NCBI RefSeq assembly: GCF_900142715.1
Contig: NZ_FRBX01000001.1
Location: forward strand, 186,001-250,000
Source of the DNA: Flavobacterium pectinovorum
GTDB taxonomy: Bacteria; Bacteroidota; Bacteroidia; Flavobacteriales; Flavobacteriaceae
Reading direction: 5' to 3'
Length of the DNA: 64,000 bases
In this document: one piece after another, positions 56,568 to 64,000 of the stretch
Numbering within the stretch: the stretch's first letter is position 1
Layout: the number at the start of each line of letters is the position of its first letter
The notes under the pieces: model-generated
Seen by the model: only the letters and a program-made list of their open reading frames with translations
Database searches by the model: none
Told to the model about the DNA's origin: nothing
Translations under genes and position numbers: made by a program

Positions 56568-57431
56568 TTATTCTTTATTTTCTTTTGGATACAAAACTCT
56601 AAAAGCATTAGAAACAGCCTGATGTAATATAGTACCATGGTTTTCGAAAGGGAGATATTCAAAATGCACGTTTATATTTTTATTCTCAACACACATGATT
56701 TTGTCAGCTAAGAAACTAGCATCATCTTCCATAACTCTCGGGATTTCAGTTGGTGTAACTCCTTCATTACCAACTGCAATATAAATATCGATAGGCTGTT
56801 TAAAAAGGGCCAGCAAAGGCAACTGATCATCATTTAATATACAGCCATTATCCCACCATATACTTGGGCTTATGATGATATATTTATTAAAAAGGGATGG
56901 TTTTGTAAATAAGATTTCAGTTTCTAATAATCCGCCTAATGATTGCCCGATTATAGTTTTCGAGTTATTGGTCCTGTATTTTTTTTCGATAAGAGGCTGT
57001 AATTCTTTTTCAATAAAAGAAATAAAATTATCTGAATGGCCAGATGTCGGATAGGCTTCTTTGTCTTTTTCAATTGTAGTTGGAAAAGTAAAATCCCTCC
57101 TGCGATCTACTGTTGCAATTCCCACAACAATTGATTTTGGAACCTTATTGACCCATTCGAAACTATTAAATTGTACCAAACCGGCGATATGAATAAAGTC
57201 TTCATTTGCCGAACCGTCCAATAAATAAATTACAGGATATTTTACAGCATCTGCAGGATTGTAACCTTCAGGTAAATAAATGTTTATAATTCTTTTTTCT
57301 CCTAATTCTTTAGAATCAATTTCTTCAATTACACCTAATACAAAGGGTTTTGTTGTTGCTGTTGATTTATTTTTTTGCCCAAAAATCGTTAATGAGAAAA
57401 TAAAGAAAGAGAAAATTAAGATTTTGTTCAT
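56568..57431 (-). CDS. Secreted esterase of the putative-esterase family
   Basis: 287 residues. A signal peptide (KILIFSFFIFSLTIFGQ) is followed by an alpha/beta hydrolase with YPVIYLLDGSANEDF, a nucleophile Ser in TIIGQSLGGLLETEIL, and a likely catalytic His in FEYLPFENHGTILH. It is the same family as the enzyme at 17.2 kb but lacks the TPR tail. Substrate unknown. Monocistronic on the minus strand. Confidence 0.85.
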   Translation of the reverse strand: MNKILIFSFFIFSLTIFGQKNKSTATTKPFVLGVIEEIDSKELGEKRIINIYLPEGYNPADAVKYPVIYLLDGSANEDFIHIAGLVQFNSFEWVNKVPKSIVVGIATVDRRRDFTFPTTIEKDKEAYPTSGHSDNFISFIEKELQPLIEKKYRTNNSKTIIGQSLGGLLETEILFTKPSLFNKYIIISPSIWWDNGCILNDDQLPLLALFKQPIDIYIAVGNEGVTPTEIPRVMEDDASFLADKIMCVENKNINVHFEYLPFENHGTILHQAVSNAFRVLYPKENKE

Positions 57432-57501
57432 TTGTTTTATTTGAATAGGTACTGAAATTTTGAAATCAAAGTTAGGATTAAAATGTCAATACTTAATTTA
57501 A

Positions 57502-58182
57502 TTACTTTGTAATATTCCACAAACTCATTTTTCGTCTTGTTACAAAACCTAGTTTTTCATAAAGTTTAATAGCTCCAATATTACTTTCAACAACGTGCAG
57601 AAACGGAGTTTTATTTTCTTCAAAAATAGCATTTACAACATGCGTAATCAATTGTTTTGCATAGCCTTTTCCGGTGTGATCTGGATGCGTAACGATCGCG
57701 CTGACTTCGGTGAAATCATTCATTTTCATGCGTTCACCCGTAATGGCAACTAATTGATTTTCTTTAAAAATTCCGAAATAATTTCCCAATAAAGGTGTTT
57801 TATTTTTAAAATATCCCGGCTGCACCAAATTCACCAAAGCACATAATTCTTCATTATGAATTTCTGTTAGTCTTACGATTTCAGTGTCAATAGAAAGCTC
57901 AATTTTCTCGTAAATAATCATCTGAAGACAAACTAATTCTTTGGTAATTTTTACAGTATCAGAGATTTCAGGTTTTTCACCCACTATAAAAAAGTTATTG
58001 TTTAAAGTCGAATAATGATCGATTGCACCAGCAATATTTTCAGATTCAATAAAACCGCCAAACGGACAATAATCAGGATTATAGAATTTGGTGTTTCCGT
58101 AATCAATCGCAAATCCTTTATGGGTTTCTGATAAAGAATGCCAAACGGGATTGTCTAGTTTATTTTCTTCTAAGGTTTTCAT
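57502..58182 (-). CDS. GNAT family N-acetyltransferase (FR47-like)
   Basis: 226 residues. The acetyl-CoA-binding core is C-terminal: EVSAIVTHPDHTGKGYAKQLITHVV followed by PFLHVVESNIGAIKLYEKLGFVTRRKM. The N-terminal half is a second degenerate GNAT-like lobe, as in the FR47/GCN5-related group. Substrate unknown. The upstream neighbour (172 residues) ends 16 nt away and may be cotranscribed. Confidence 0.85.
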   Translation of the reverse strand: MKTLEENKLDNPVWHSLSETHKGFAIDYGNTKFYNPDYCPFGGFIESENIAGAIDHYSTLNNNFFIVGEKPEISDTVKITKELVCLQMIIYEKIELSIDTEIVRLTEIHNEELCALVNLVQPGYFKNKTPLLGNYFGIFKENQLVAITGERMKMNDFTEVSAIVTHPDHTGKGYAKQLITHVVNAIFEENKTPFLHVVESNIGAIKLYEKLGFVTRRKMSLWNITK

Positions 58183-58197
58183 TATTAACGTTTTTTA

Positions 58198-58716
58198 TCA
58201 CTGTACTATTTTAGCCTTCAATATTTCTTCCAGGTCAATAATGCTTTTTCTGCTTTCAAATTTAAAACCAAAAGAGACCATTACAATTCCTACTATGAGC
58301 ATAAAAAACGGAATTAACATAAATATTCCGGTTTCAGAATTTAAACCCTCTCCGAATATTATATTATACAATACCGCTAAACAAGCAATAGAAACGCCGC
58401 CTAACCAAAGAATCATAAAGGCTTTTACAAAATCAATCAAACCCATTTTGATATTTATTTTCGAACCATTGATGTCATCTGTAATTTCACCTTTGATCAC
58501 AGGTAAAAATGAGTTTCGGTAGTTTATCGCTTTTTTAATTTCAAATCGATTTTGATAAACTTTACCAATATATGGCTTAGAATAAGAAAATCTATTGGCA
58601 CCAAGACCAAAAGATTTTTCAGCTTCAATTTCATTTTGAAGATGCGCAATTAATTCTTCTTTGGTAAATGTCGAACGGTAAACTAGTTCTTCAAAGGGTA
58701 ATAATTTTTTTAGCAT
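58198..58716 (-). CDS. Hypothetical two-helix membrane protein
   Basis: 172 residues. A soluble N-terminus (FTKEELIAHLQNEIEAEKSFGL, then YIGKVYQNRFEIKKAINYRNSF, VIKGEI) is followed by two membrane helices (FMILWLGGVSIACLAVLYNII and IFMLIPFFMLIVGIVMVSFGF) and a charged tail. The pattern is found in unnamed Bacteroidota proteins; no function is recognised. It precedes the GNAT gene by 16 nt. Confidence 0.7.
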   Translation of the reverse strand: MLKKLLPFEELVYRSTFTKEELIAHLQNEIEAEKSFGLGANRFSYSKPYIGKVYQNRFEIKKAINYRNSFLPVIKGEITDDINGSKINIKMGLIDFVKAFMILWLGGVSIACLAVLYNIIFGEGLNSETGIFMLIPFFMLIVGIVMVSFGFKFESRKSIIDLEEILKAKIVQ

Positions 58717-58772
58717 TTATTTTTTAATTGTATTGGGGTTTAATTGTTATCACCTTGCTTGGTAATCATTAA

Positions 58773-59960
58773 TTAACCCCTGAATTTATTTTTAACAATA
58801 ATATCTTTAAGCCTCAATTTCAAATCTTCTCCGGTATCGTAAACCATTTGTTCGTTGTTCGGAAAAGGCACTGCGCGTTTGTTAAAATAAGAAATATAAC
58901 TATCCTCGCAAGCATTTCTATCTCCTTTGTAAGTCGAATAAATATTTTCAAAAACAAATTCACTTGTAATAGGAAAAGTCTGTGCCAATTGATTTGTTTT
59001 TAAATCAACAAAATCAACCTTTGCTGTTACCTGGCAAGATTTAAATTGCCTGAACTCATACACATTAGCGCGAAGCATTCGGTAGTTGTCTATTTTTATT
59101 TCCTTGCCTAAACTATCTCTTACAGGTCTTCCACGGCTGTCTAAAAGCGTTTTTACACCATCTTTTATCTGTTTTTCCTTGATGAATTCTTTTTCTTTAA
59201 TTTGCTCAGGCGAAATATTAATTTGTATAAAATTTACAATTAAACTGTAATCGTAAACAATATTTTTTTGTCTAACACTATGGTAAACCGTCCATTTATC
59301 GTTTAATCCGTAAGTTTTAATATCCAATAAGTCATCCTGAAGTTGTTTCGGAATCACCATATTGGTTTCATTTTTAGCATAAATATCCACAAAATCAGTC
59401 CCTTTAAACTGTGCGTCTTCCATCAGTTTTTTGGCATTTTTATATCCCGGATTAATACTTTCCAGATAGAATAAATTATCATACGCCTGTCTAAAATCCA
59501 TTTTGTTTTTTGATTTTAAAAGCACCGAAGAAGTTTCATATAAATATTTAGAAAGCGCATTTTTGCTGCTCACAATCTGATCTGAATAATTATCAAACGG
59601 AAAGCTGGCATTTTTGCCCTGCTTCAATAAAGGCAGCGGCAATAAAGGTCTTATTTTTTCCTGACGATTATTCAATTGCAGATATGTATTATAAATGCGC
59701 TCAGAATTTGCAGGATTAGCCTCTTTTATCATCACTTCAAGATTACGCAAATCCCTGTCTTTTGCTTTCGCAAACGCTTCTTCAAGCAAATACACATAAT
59801 CCTGTTTTCCTTTCGAATCTTTTTTAGTTTTCAAAGCCTCGACAGCGCGGTCGATTGCTCCGTCGTAATTTCCGTCGCTTAACATTGATTGCGTGGTTTT
59901 TACGCCACACGAAGAAAATAGTATAAGTAAAACAGAAAAAAGTAAAGTAATTTTTTTCAT
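58773..59960 (-). CDS. Hypothetical lipoprotein with helical repeats
   Basis: About 395 residues from the ATG giving MKKITLLFSVLLILFSSCGVK. The lipobox is LFSSC. The N-terminal half (DGNYDGAIDRAVEALKTKKDSK, FRQAYDNLFYLESINPGYKNAKKLM) looks like TPR/alpha-solenoid. The C-terminal half is beta-rich (VTAKVDFVDLKTNQLAQTFPIT). Function unknown; it is an outer-membrane or periplasmic-facing lipoprotein by its signal. Monocistronic. Confidence 0.75.
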   Translation of the reverse strand: MKKITLLFSVLLILFSSCGVKTTQSMLSDGNYDGAIDRAVEALKTKKDSKGKQDYVYLLEEAFAKAKDRDLRNLEVMIKEANPANSERIYNTYLQLNNRQEKIRPLLPLPLLKQGKNASFPFDNYSDQIVSSKNALSKYLYETSSVLLKSKNKMDFRQAYDNLFYLESINPGYKNAKKLMEDAQFKGTDFVDIYAKNETNMVIPKQLQDDLLDIKTYGLNDKWTVYHSVRQKNIVYDYSLIVNFIQINISPEQIKEKEFIKEKQIKDGVKTLLDSRGRPVRDSLGKEIKIDNYRMLRANVYEFRQFKSCQVTAKVDFVDLKTNQLAQTFPITSEFVFENIYSTYKGDRNACEDSYISYFNKRAVPFPNNEQMVYDTGEDLKLRLKDIIVKNKFRG

Positions 59961-60075
59961 TCTAAAGATCAATTGATTTTTTCAGCTGTAAATATATCTG
60001 TTTTAGATTAATTGAGTTGTAAGAGAAATATCATTTTAAAATTTAAGGAGCAGAAGTTTTCGTTTCCATAATAAC

Positions 60076-60153
60076 CACCTGTCCCGCTTTCGCCTTTATC
60101 TCTTCGTCCCGATAGCCATCGGGACTGCGAGGATACCGGCTCTATCGGGGCTA
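60076..60153 (+). repeat. Dispersed structured intergenic element, copy 3
   Basis: CCTGTCCCGCTTTCGCC, then a hairpin CGTCCCGAT-AGCC-ATCGGGACTGCG, then GGATACCGGCTCTATCGGGGCTAG. Block order matches the copies at 23419 (reverse complement) and 36779. The central hairpin differs in all three. Confidence 0.55.
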
Positions 60154-60226
60154 GATTATAAATTTATTTTTTATAAGAAATTGAGATTTATGCAACATGA
60201 AAAGAACGAAAAAAGAAGTAATAACT

Positions 60227-61390
60227 TTAGATATATCGAAGCCACCAGTTTGTTTTTTTCGCTTTATAGTCTCCATACCAAATGCAAGGTTTATAAAGAA
60301 TAACGACAATACTTATCCAAATTAAATAAATTCCCCAGAGCGGTAATCCGCTTTCTATGTTTTTGGGTCTGCCAAAAGTTCCGGTTGCAAATTCGAGTTG
60401 TGACCAATTAAAACCTTGCGCAAAAAGCATGATGAGTGTTATAGTATGAATTAGATAAAAATGAATAATAAAATAAAACAAAGGCACTTTGCCGTAAACA
60501 GCAGTCACTTTTTTTATTCCGTTATTAAATTGATCAGCAAAGGCAAGAAGTAAAAGCATAATACCTAAAGTAACCAGACAATATAGAAGAGAAGGCGGAT
60601 ATTTAGTAACATTCATAAAGGAAAGAAATGTAAAAACCGCGTCTTTTTGGGATGTCCATAATGCAGGATCTCCATAAATATTGATAAATCGCAGCATAAT
60701 AAATAATACTAATGCGCCAAAACCGAATTTTATAAATACTTTTTTTCTTTCTTCTTTTACCATTTCAAAATACCTTCCAAAACCAAATCCGGTTAACATA
60801 ATTCCTAACCACGGAATTGGCGGATAACCCATAACAAAAACTTTTCCGGCAAAAAGCGGAACCGCAATTGGACTAAAAAATGGAGTTAAAACGGCTTTTA
60901 AAACAGATCCTTCGGCAAATGGAATAAGTGGCAGAAGGTTATGACAAAAAATGATAATAAGTCCCGTAATACCTAATTGTTTTGCGGGTATTTTTAAAAG
61001 TAAGCCTAAAATAACAAACCCAAAACCTATTGTGGCTATGACTTGAAACAATAAGGTATGAAAGCCAATGTCAAAAAATAAACCAAAATTGACAACAGTA
61101 AATTCGAGAAATATCAGCCAAAAACCTCTTTTAATGAGATGTTGTCTTACTTCTTGTACGTTATTTTTGCTTTTCAGCGAAAGATAGACGGAAGTTCCTG
61201 CCAGGAAAACAAAAGTTGGAGCGCACAAATGTGTAATCCAACGCGTAAAAAACAGCAAAGGAGTTGTAGTTGCTAAATCTGTAGGATTTTGCGTGATAGC
61301 GTCAACGTGCATTAAATCGCGAACGTGGTCTAATGCCATAATTATCATTACAATTCCCCGTACTATATCAATTGAATTTTCCCTTTTCAT
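60227..61390 (-). CDS. DUF1624/heparan-alpha-glucosaminide N-acetyltransferase-like membrane protein
   Basis: 387 residues with about 10 membrane helices. It starts RENSIDIVRGIVMIIMALDHVRDLMH, the D-x-x-RG start typical of HGSNAT-like (DUF1624) acyltransferases, followed by FFTRWITHLCAPTFVFLAGTSVYL. It probably transfers an acyl group to an envelope sugar; the substrate is unknown. The VOC gene lies 18 nt upstream on the same strand. Confidence 0.85.
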   Translation of the reverse strand: MKRENSIDIVRGIVMIIMALDHVRDLMHVDAITQNPTDLATTTPLLFFTRWITHLCAPTFVFLAGTSVYLSLKSKNNVQEVRQHLIKRGFWLIFLEFTVVNFGLFFDIGFHTLLFQVIATIGFGFVILGLLLKIPAKQLGITGLIIIFCHNLLPLIPFAEGSVLKAVLTPFFSPIAVPLFAGKVFVMGYPPIPWLGIMLTGFGFGRYFEMVKEERKKVFIKFGFGALVLFIMLRFINIYGDPALWTSQKDAVFTFLSFMNVTKYPPSLLYCLVTLGIMLLLLAFADQFNNGIKKVTAVYGKVPLFYFIIHFYLIHTITLIMLFAQGFNWSQLEFATGTFGRPKNIESGLPLWGIYLIWISIVVILYKPCIWYGDYKAKKTNWWLRYI

Positions 61391-61407
61391 TTTTAGAGCT
61401 TCTTAGT

Positions 61408-61797
61408 TTACTGCGGCCAATACAAAACATTAAATTTATGACCATCCGGATCAGCAAATCCAAAGAAATATCCTTTTTCAAAGCTTTGTGGTTCGGCAAA
61501 AATTGCTCCGCCTGCATTTTTAACAGCCAGCAGCCATTGATGAACTTCATCTGTACTGTCGGCCGAGATCGAAAATATAATTTCATTTCCTTGGGTAAGG
61601 TCGGCAGCCTCACTATTAACAGCCCATTTAAATCTTTCTTTTACAAAAAAATGAATGATAAAATTATCTTCTCCAAACATAAAACTTGTCAATTCAGTAT
61701 TTGTTCCGTTTGGTTTAAATCCTAATTCACTATAGAATTTGGTTGTTCGCGCGAGGTCTTCGACGCCTAAATTGGCCCATATTTTTTTAGTTTTCAT
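61408..61797 (-). CDS. VOC (glyoxalase/bleomycin-resistance) superfamily protein
   Basis: 129 residues: IWANLGVEDLARTTKFYSELGFKPN, FKWAVNSEAADLTQGNEIIFSISADS, FFGFADPDGHKFNVLYW. These match the beta-alpha-beta repeat of VOC proteins and the PDGH(x)FNV ending of the DUF/PhnB-like branch. Metal ligands are not certain. It is a likely small stand-alone enzyme or binding protein, closely linked to the membrane acyltransferase downstream. Confidence 0.85.
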   Translation of the reverse strand: MKTKKIWANLGVEDLARTTKFYSELGFKPNGTNTELTSFMFGEDNFIIHFFVKERFKWAVNSEAADLTQGNEIIFSISADSTDEVHQWLLAVKNAGGAIFAEPQSFEKGYFFGFADPDGHKFNVLYWPQ

Positions 61798-61937
61798 AAG
61801 ATTAGTTTTTTAAAAATTAGATTTATTTCTACTAAAATTTTTCTGATACTAAATTTAAGGAATTTTAAATTAAAATAGGAATGTAGACGCACTGCTGTGC
61901 GCCTAACGTATGACAAGGACATGTAATCTGATTTATT

Positions 61938-62303
61938 TTATTTCTGTATTCTAATTTTTACCTGATAAACAATCTCCCAAAAAATAATTGAAAAAACGGC
62001 ATTGGCAAATATTGCTGTTTTAACCTGATACGGATCGTAATTTAAAAACAGGTGTAAATTTGTGAATTTTAAAGCTAAGAATAGAGATAGGGCAGCAATT
62101 GCAACAGAGCAGATTATATTTAATAAAGCTGTCCATTTTAGTCCTAAGAAAGAATAAATAATATTTAAAACAGCAAAACCACAACCTAAAGTTATATAAG
62201 GATCTGTTTTTAATTTTTCACCTAATAACAATAAAAGAGGAGTTGAAGTAAGGTATAGAAAAAATAATATGGAGTAGAGCAGGATTCTAATTTGTGGTTT
62301 CAT
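61938..62303 (-). CDS. Hypothetical four-helix membrane protein
   Basis: 121 residues, strongly hydrophobic, with about four helices (ILLYSILFFLYLTSTPLLLLLGE, LGCGFAVLNIIYSFLG, ALLNIICSVAIAALSLFLALKF, AIFANAVFSIIFWEIVYQV). No motif is seen. Monocistronic; function unknown. Confidence 0.65.
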   Translation of the reverse strand: MKPQIRILLYSILFFLYLTSTPLLLLLGEKLKTDPYITLGCGFAVLNIIYSFLGLKWTALLNIICSVAIAALSLFLALKFTNLHLFLNYDPYQVKTAIFANAVFSIIFWEIVYQVKIRIQK

Positions 62304-62383
62304 TTATTAAGTTACTTAAGATTAAAGTTGAGTTTTAAACATGTTTTATGTGGTAAGTTGGGAACACTTTGGGGTTTAGAGGA

Positions 62384-62821
62384 CTAATATTCATCAAAAG
62401 ATTTTTCATTCCAATCTGTTTTATTTAAATATTTCCCACAAAAATCATAGTGTTTTATTACTGCATTATCTGGATTCCTATTATATTGAAAGATCCATAT
62501 TTCGTTTTCTATAATTTTTATTCTGCGAAATTTTGTATCGCCACAAGCATCAGCAGAACAAACTAGAATTGTAGATTTCTTAAAAATCACTTTTCCATCT
62601 GTATTAATTACTTTGTCAACAATAGTTATTTTTTTGTGAGGTAATTTCCAAAAAATAAATTTTCGATTTCTTTCTCTTCTTTCCGTTTTTATCATTAAAT
62701 TCTTGACAGAACATTCTTTTTTAATAAAAATTGTGTCTTGTACTGATTTGAACTTACACATGCTAACCATCGAATGCGAAAAGAGACTAAATACTATTGA
62801 TGTTAGAAATATTGTTCGCAT
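62384..62821 (-). CDS. Hypothetical secreted protein
   Basis: About 145 residues from the ATG giving MRTIFLTSIVFSLFSHSMVSM, a signal peptide. The mature part is basic and beta-rich (KFKSVQDTIFIKKECSVKNL, ILVCSADACGDTKFRRIKII) with several cysteines that could form disulfides. No family is recognised. A longer upstream start would overlap the next gene and was rejected. It is part of a run of small secreted proteins. Confidence 0.65.
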   Translation of the reverse strand: MRTIFLTSIVFSLFSHSMVSMCKFKSVQDTIFIKKECSVKNLMIKTERRERNRKFIFWKLPHKKITIVDKVINTDGKVIFKKSTILVCSADACGDTKFRRIKIIENEIWIFQYNRNPDNAVIKHYDFCGKYLNKTDWNEKSFDEY

Positions 62822-62852
62822 TTTGATTTTGTAATTATTATGAGCAATTTGA

Positions 62853-63302
62853 CTATTGCAAAATTGCATTTATTTTTGTTTCCGATTTTTCTTTAATAGG
62901 GCTATCAGGATGAAAACTCCAGATGATTAGAAATTTTCCTATTGCAAGATATTCTTCCGGATGTTCGTCTGTTGGTTCTTTGGCTTTTCCCCAAAGTAAT
63001 CCCTGTAGAAAACTATCACCTTTAAATCTGTGTTCAAATTCAAAATACATGATAGAACCGCTATCTCCTTTACTTTTAAAACTTTGAATCTCTTTACTTT
63101 TTACAGTTCCAACAAAACTGGCGTACGTGGCAATATCATTATAAAAATTACAAGCCTGCGGAGAAACACAAACATGACCATCGCTTAAAGTATAGCTTTT
63201 GGGAATTTCTTTGCCCTTTAGTTTTAAATCAGCAATAGTCTGGCTGAATATAGTAGTAGTAAATAACAGAAATAATACCGACAGGGGAATCGTAATTTTC
63301 AT
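62853..63302 (-). CDS. Hypothetical secreted protein
   Basis: About 149 residues from the ATG giving MKITIPLSVLFLLFTTTIFSQ, a clear signal peptide. The mature domain has two close cysteines (HVCVSPQACNF) and YFEFEHRFKGDSF, LIIWSFHPDSPIKEKS. No family is recognised. It lies in a minus-strand run of small exported proteins; the gene downstream starts about 30 nt from its stop. Confidence 0.65.
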   Translation of the reverse strand: MKITIPLSVLFLLFTTTIFSQTIADLKLKGKEIPKSYTLSDGHVCVSPQACNFYNDIATYASFVGTVKSKEIQSFKSKGDSGSIMYFEFEHRFKGDSFLQGLLWGKAKEPTDEHPEEYLAIGKFLIIWSFHPDSPIKEKSETKINAILQ

Positions 63303-63428
63303 AGGTTTTGATTTTAGTGGTAATTGAATTTTTACCAAGCTAAAATAATATTTTTATTTGAGGTAATTGAAGTGGATTTATTGTAGAAGAGTCAAAAAAA
63401 CATATAGCGTCGCATTGCTGGCTATAAT

Positions 63429-64000
63429 TTAATTTCTTCTCAAAATAAATTCTCCATTTTCTTCACATAAATAAGGAGTGTTTTTTATGATTTTAATTTT
63501 CTTTAATCCTCTTTCTGTAAAGTAATAATGACCAAGGTATGTTTTTTCTTTGCTTATAATTTCAATATTTTTTAGGCTGCAATAATTTTCATTTGGTATT
63601 ATTGTAACATTGTATTTTTTTAGATTTGTTCTAGTCGGTAAATTTCCAACTCCTTTGTCTATTGATACCATTCTAACTTGAATTTCTTGATTAATTAGAA
63701 CTTCTATCGAATCGGATATTATCTCGTTATTTTCTTCAGATTGCCAATTTTTCGTTATAAAAAATCTGTCTTTTTCTATTTTTAAAATTAATGATTGAAA
63801 ATATTTTTTACCGTCAATTACAAAATCATAAACTCCATTTTGAAGTAAATAAAATCCTCTTTTATTGTATAATGGAGTAAGTTTGGATATTGAGTTTATA
63901 GAATCTTTATTTATGAATTCTATTATTCTGCAACGTTTATCAAACTCAGTATTTTGTCCATTAGCTGAAAAAATATAGAAAGACAAAATAGCAGTTATTA
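63429..64000 (-). CDS. Hypothetical secreted protein, 5' end beyond the window
   Basis: The visible frame reads back into the window edge as ITAILSFYIFSANGQN, the end of a signal peptide, so the true start lies beyond 64000. The mature part (EFDKRCRIIEFINKDSINSI, YDFVIDGKKYFQSLILKIEKDRFFI) is beta-rich. The C-terminal end FTERGLKKIKIIKNTPYLC is followed by ENGEFILRR. No family is recognised. The TTG at 63986 is only an apparent start. Confidence 0.6.
   Translation of the reverse strand, partial: ITAILSFYIFSANGQNTEFDKRCRIIEFINKDSINSISKLTPLYNKRGFYLLQNGVYDFVIDGKKYFQSLILKIEKDRFFITKNWQSEENNEIISDSIEVLINQEIQVRMVSIDKGVGNLPTRTNLKKYNVTIIPNENYCSLKNIEIISKEKTYLGHYYFTERGLKKIKIIKNTPYLCEENGEFILRRN

Overview
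The window comes from a Bacteroidota genome, most likely Flavobacterium or a close relative. It is AT-rich and its genes lack clear Shine-Dalgarno sites. Several upstream regions carry the Bacteroidota TAnnTTTG -7 box. Family signs include a ribBA fusion next to LptG-, LolA- and FtsK-type genes, lipoproteins with short lipoboxes, many secreted proteins with an N-terminal signal ending near Q, and long palindromic intergenic repeats built on CACGCAGATT and CACGAATTCACGAA-type words. There are no rRNA genes, no insertion sequences with a transposase and no CRISPR array. One tRNA, tRNA-Ser(UGA), lies at the left end.

Layout. 0.5-9.9 kb is core housekeeping on the minus strand: tRNA-Ser, acyl-CoA thioesterase, ribBA (with a degenerate GTP cyclohydrolase half), LptF/LptG-type permease, LolA-like carrier, FtsK, diacylglycerol/undecaprenol kinase, Tpx, then a peroxide cluster (small conserved protein, CGNC thioredoxin, 2-Cys peroxiredoxin). 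10-17 kb is a putative peptidoglycan-recycling cluster: NagZ-like GH3, GNAT, TPR protein, AmpG-like MFS permease, DigH/YngK-like GHL10 hydrolase and AnmK. 17.2-18.4 kb is a secreted esterase fused to TPRs. 18.7-22.8 kb is a two-gene OLD-nuclease plus UvrD-helicase module of Gabija type, much more AT-rich than its surroundings. 23.6-28.6 kb holds a 1188-residue secreted protein with an FN3 domain, an HExxH zincin motif and a C-terminal phospholipase-A2-like segment, followed without a gap by three tandem paralogous small membrane proteins. This resembles a polymorphic toxin with immunity genes.

28.7-49 kb returns to metabolism: YdiJ-like FAD/Fe-S dehydrogenase, APC amino-acid permease, a DUF695-type protein, a Cys/Met-metabolism PLP enzyme divergent from an Lrp/AsnC regulator, dihydrolipoyl dehydrogenase, lipocalin, DoxX, a DUF4349 lipoprotein, PabB, TilS, DsbD and AmtB. 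49-54 kb has a Gfo/Idh/MocA oxidoreductase, then a short copy of part of the downstream comM gene interrupted by (ATT)16, then a three-gene minus-strand cassette of unknown membrane proteins, then intact comM/yifB. 54.3-64 kb is mixed: NTF2-like protein, ABC-F ATPase, a second esterase, GNAT, a secreted lipoprotein, a DUF1624-type acyltransferase, a VOC protein and several small membrane or secreted proteins. The last one runs off the right edge.

The best candidates for undescribed biology are: the PLA2-like effector with triplicated partner genes; the membrane-protein cassette at 50.2-52.2 kb next to the comM relic; the structured, direct-repeat-flanked element at 23.16-23.29 kb; and a dispersed structured intergenic element with copies near 23.4, 36.8 and 60.1 kb. 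All functional calls come from reading motifs by eye; no search was run.
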